The notes under the pieces were generated by a model that saw only the letters and a list, made by a program, of their open reading frames with translations, did no database searches and had not been told where the DNA came from. From Malachius bipustulatus (taxonomy: Eukaryota; Arthropoda; Insecta; Coleoptera; Melyridae), in contig OU342631.1 of NCBI GenBank assembly GCA_910589415.1, forward strand, positions 15,128,001 to 15,192,000: a DNA stretch of 64,000 nucleotides, in the 5' to 3' direction. Position 1 is the stretch's first letter; the number at the start of each line of letters is the position of its first letter. Of the stretch, positions 60,981 to 64,000 are shown in pieces. The position numbers and the translations under genes are program-made.

Positions 60981-61992
60981 CAGGGTGCACCATGTATCCT
61001 TCCCATGTATATAGAGATATTGCTATCTCCTGAACGCTAAGAGATACAGGGTCGGTTAAATTAGAGAAAAGATGTGCAGTTTTGTGGCCATCTCGAATTC
61101 ATCAAAACATGCAAGATATCTGTGACCATTCCTGAAATATCCTGAAAAAACTGAAAAATCGAGATTTCTTACTTTTGCCATATCTTTCTTATTATTGGAA
61201 ATTAATAAATAATTTTTTGTAGGCTTACATAAGCCGTTAAGAGCTATCCATCTGATATTTCAAAAAATTTTCAAGGCCTACTATAGATCCAAGAGTTTTC
61301 AGTCAACTTTCGTTTTACTTATGGCCGCCATATTATTTTTTTATGTCGTTCGATATTAAAAAAATAATGGAAACCAAAAATTAATAAACTTCAAAAAAAA
61401 AATTCTAAAATTTTTATTCTTAATTTTTCAAAAAAAAATCTAATAAAAAATCGTCGAAAAACGTCAACATTTGTAAAATACGCCGAAATAGTGCTTGCCT
61501 TATGGTTTTTTAATTTATCTATGAAATTCGGTCTAAAAATGTGTCTTTTTTGTAAAGAAAAAAGAAGAATAAAAATTTTTTTAATTTATTTTTTGAAGTT
61601 TAACAATTTTTTGTTTTTATGATTTTTTTATACCGAACAACATAAAAAAACACTATGGTGGCCATAAGAAAAACGAAAGTTGACTATGAAAATTCTGGGA
61701 TCTAGTCGGCTTTGAAAATTTTTGAAATGTCAGATGGGTAGCTGTTGACGACTTATGTGAGCCCACAAAAAATTATTCATTAATCTCCAATAATAAAAAA
61801 GATATGGAAAAAATAAGAAATCTCGATTTTTCAGTTTTTTCAGGATATTTCAGGAACGGTCACAGATATCTTGTATGTCTCGACGGAATCGAGATAGCCA
61901 CAAAATTACGCTCCTTTGGACTTGTTTAACCGACCCTGTATCCGTTAGCGTTAGGAGATAGCAATATAGAAAAGGATACATGGTGCACCCTG
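60981..61992. mobile_element. 1.0-kb CAGGGTGCACCATG foldback, copy 2
   Basis: Same family as 25839-26839, in opposite orientation. Flanked by TA on both sides, with arms of about 450 bp. Differences from copy 1 include an extra CCCATGTATATAGAGA segment near the left end. The insertion abuts the LINE relic that starts about 8 bp after its right end. Confidence 0.92.
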
Positions 61993-61999
61993 TATCTAC

Positions 62000-63010
62000 T
62001 AAGCTTTATGCGAGGCTTTATGTAATGGTCGCCAGGGCAGTATCGCTTGATGGTCAAAGGGCTAGCAGATCAGGGCCAAAACAACGCTCTCTAGCCTAGA
62101 AAGACTAGCTTGTCTGACGATTTGTGGTGCTATTAACATAACACCGTGGTTGGCTATGGACAGCCTACTGGACTTTCCACCTCTCCATATTTATTTGGAG
62201 AGAGCAAGAGAGGTCAAGAAGTAGACTACATATAGAATGTTGCAGATGGCAAGAAGTTCCAAAGGCTTGGAGCGAATCAAGTTACTGGACCATATAGAAA
62301 GTCACCATCTACTGGGTATTATGATTTTGGTCATAATACCTAAGACCATCATAAACAGCTCTGCTTATAAGATCCTTCTCTCGAGACGAGACGTGTAAGA
62401 GGACAACAAAAATGGGTTGCAGATCCCCCCCCCCCCCCCCTAACAGCAGATTTCAGATGGTTCACCGATGGATCCAAGAAATCCACAGGAACTGGAGCTG
62501 GGGTGTGTAGCGCTGGTTCGAAGAAGAGAGTCTTTTCAAACTTGGGCCTTCACGCAACCGCTTTCTAGGAGCTCTGTGCGCAGATCTAACTCATATCAAT
62601 AAAGATATTTTCAGACAGCCAAGCGGTTCTACAAGTCCTTAGCTCCAGCCACTGCAAGTTAAAGTAGGTTTGGGACTCTCAATTAACCCTGAATGTCCTA
62701 GCAAGGAGCAACGAAAGAATCCTGATCCGGATTTTGGGCCATGATGGATATGGAGAGAACGAACTTGCCGATTCTATAGATGCCGGATCGGAATTTATCG
62801 CATCAGAACTAGCAGTTGGTATATCACCGAATTATGCTAAAACTAGCACTGGCAAAACTTACCAAAATTGGGACATTCGAAGGTCTTTAAACCAACTGGG
62901 CACTTCAAGCTGAACCATCATCTGCACAAGATGGATTCATCTGCACTAGATGTGAGCCACAGTGGAGATGGCACATTGTTCTACATTGACCTAAATGTCT
63001 AAATATAATA
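62000..63010 (+). pseudogene. LINE ORF2 C-terminal relic: RNase H and zinc knuckle
   Basis: The segments follow the order of non-LTR retrotransposons that carry RNase H. LLDFPPLHIYLERAREV (from 62165, another frame) is the linker after the polymerase. WFTDGSKKSTGTGAG (from 62458) holds the first RNase H Asp. ELCAQI holds the Glu, FSDSQAVLQVL the second Asp, and GHDGYGENELAD the last motif. At the end CTRCEPQWRWH and PKC form a CCHC-type knuckle. In-frame stops, frameshifts and a C16 run (62425-62440) show it is dead. The clade is R1/I/LOA-like by architecture. Confidence 0.85.
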
Positions 63011-64000
63011 CCCTCTTTCAAGCCCTCAAAACTCTATATTACAGCAGATATGCAGACGAACCTTTTCTGCTAAATTTTATTGGTATAGCATATTGTTGTG
63101 CAAAAATTAGCTATGTGGTTAAAAAAAAAAAATTATCGCACAACGATCTTTAGTCCATGCTGCGTACTGTAATTACTAATTATAATAACTAATTCACATG
63201 ATTTAGGGATGATGCTAAAGTTCAAAAGCTTGTTAAAATAATTACTCCTAATTCCCCAAATCTGAATAATAGTTACCGTTCTATTTCATCCTAGCTCAAA
63301 CCAAGTGAATAAGTATTCTAATTAATGCTAGAAAGCCTCACAACAAATTCATCCTCGTCGCATTCCATTACCTCTGACTCACATTACTCCAAATAACAGG
63401 TGATCCCTGTTAGACTTCTGTCTATAATTCTACTCTCTCTTTGCTCTCATTAGGAATAGATTCCTTTCCACATTGCACTACTTTGTGAATATCTCATTAG
63501 AGCTCCCTGGTCAGATTATGCGGATAGGCGGTCTGCTTTTATCCCGCGTGGAGAGTGGGCTATAAATTAATAGAATTAATGGCGTATTCTGAGTGAAGAT
63601 TAAATTTGTGCCTCAATATTCTCTCAAGCAATTATTACCTATCAAAAGATCTTTGAAGGCACAATTCTGATTCATGTTTCAGGGGCCTTTGTGAGACTAA
63701 GTTCAGAATACTGAAGTTTTTTAGTCTGAAGCATGTTTATATAAAAAAAATTTGAAACAAAGCGTCAAAGAGAAAGTTTCCACAGAAAAAACTTGATCCC
63801 AGACGCATCTCGATACAAAGTTATCAAATCAACCAATTCGAACACACTGAATGCTTTTCTAATTAACCTTTACATGAACGATCATATAGTTGACTGCACA
63901 TTAGCCCTATTTTTATAGAAATACTTATAATAGTCTATTATAAATTCAATTTTTTTTTTAACCTTTGCAAATATAACGGTACTCAAGACCAATAATGTGA
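63011..64000. other. Non-coding DNA to the window end
   Basis: No supported gene or repeat. Confidence 0.4.

Overview
This window looks like a gene-poor, intron-rich stretch of an arthropod, most likely insect, nuclear genome. The sequence is AT-rich. It has no bacterial-style gene packing and no ORF above about 160 codons. It is full of TA-flanked inverted-repeat elements whose ends read CAGGGTG...CACCCTG, and of scattered GTAGGTACCTAC motifs. Real host coding sequence appears only as short exons with good splice sites. The species cannot be named from sequence alone.

Host gene. Three minus-strand exons (19224-19367, 9235-9375, 8292-8915) each have an AG acceptor and a GT donor where needed. 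All join in phase 0 and encode the last 302 residues of a Ser/Pro-rich protein ending in one hydrophobic segment plus a six-residue tail, so it is probably tail-anchored. I do not recognise the family. Two further minus-strand blocks, a GC-rich 5' exon (about 56459-56752) and a 148-nt exon (53744-53891), are spliceable to each other and may be the start of the same gene. If so, the gene spans about 48 kb, and at least one internal exon is missing from my list, because the phases do not match across the 34-kb gap.

Mobile DNA fills most of the rest. (i) 0.45-2.1 kb: a 1.7-kb foldback element with about 0.5-kb arms. (ii) 11.4-13.6 kb: a non-autonomous hAT with a perfect 8-bp target duplication. 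It carries a nested foldback and a possible captured first exon. (iii) 20-27 kb, 48.6-53.1 kb and 61-62 kb: TA-flanked CAGGGTG foldbacks, often nested. One of them interrupts a decayed Tc1-like transposase. (iv) 30.2 kb and 62-63 kb: LINE relics (reverse transcriptase; RNase H). (v) 30.4-34.0 and 40.4-42.9 kb: a compound inverted repeat with tRNA-like Pol III boxes. Its internal TA microsatellite received different insertions in each copy.

The most notable signal is hammerhead ribozymes. At 42156-42216 (minus) a complete type I hammerhead sits in a 441-nt repeat unit inserted in a TA microsatellite. A second unit is joined head-to-head through a perfect 122-bp palindrome whose junction coincides with the ribozyme cleavage site. 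A second recognisable hammerhead lies at 54950-55020 (minus) in another foldback unit. Weaker hammerhead-like motifs occur at 43.7, 55.5 and 57.9 kb. This points to Penelope-like or retrozyme-type retroelements that have inserted repeatedly in this locus.
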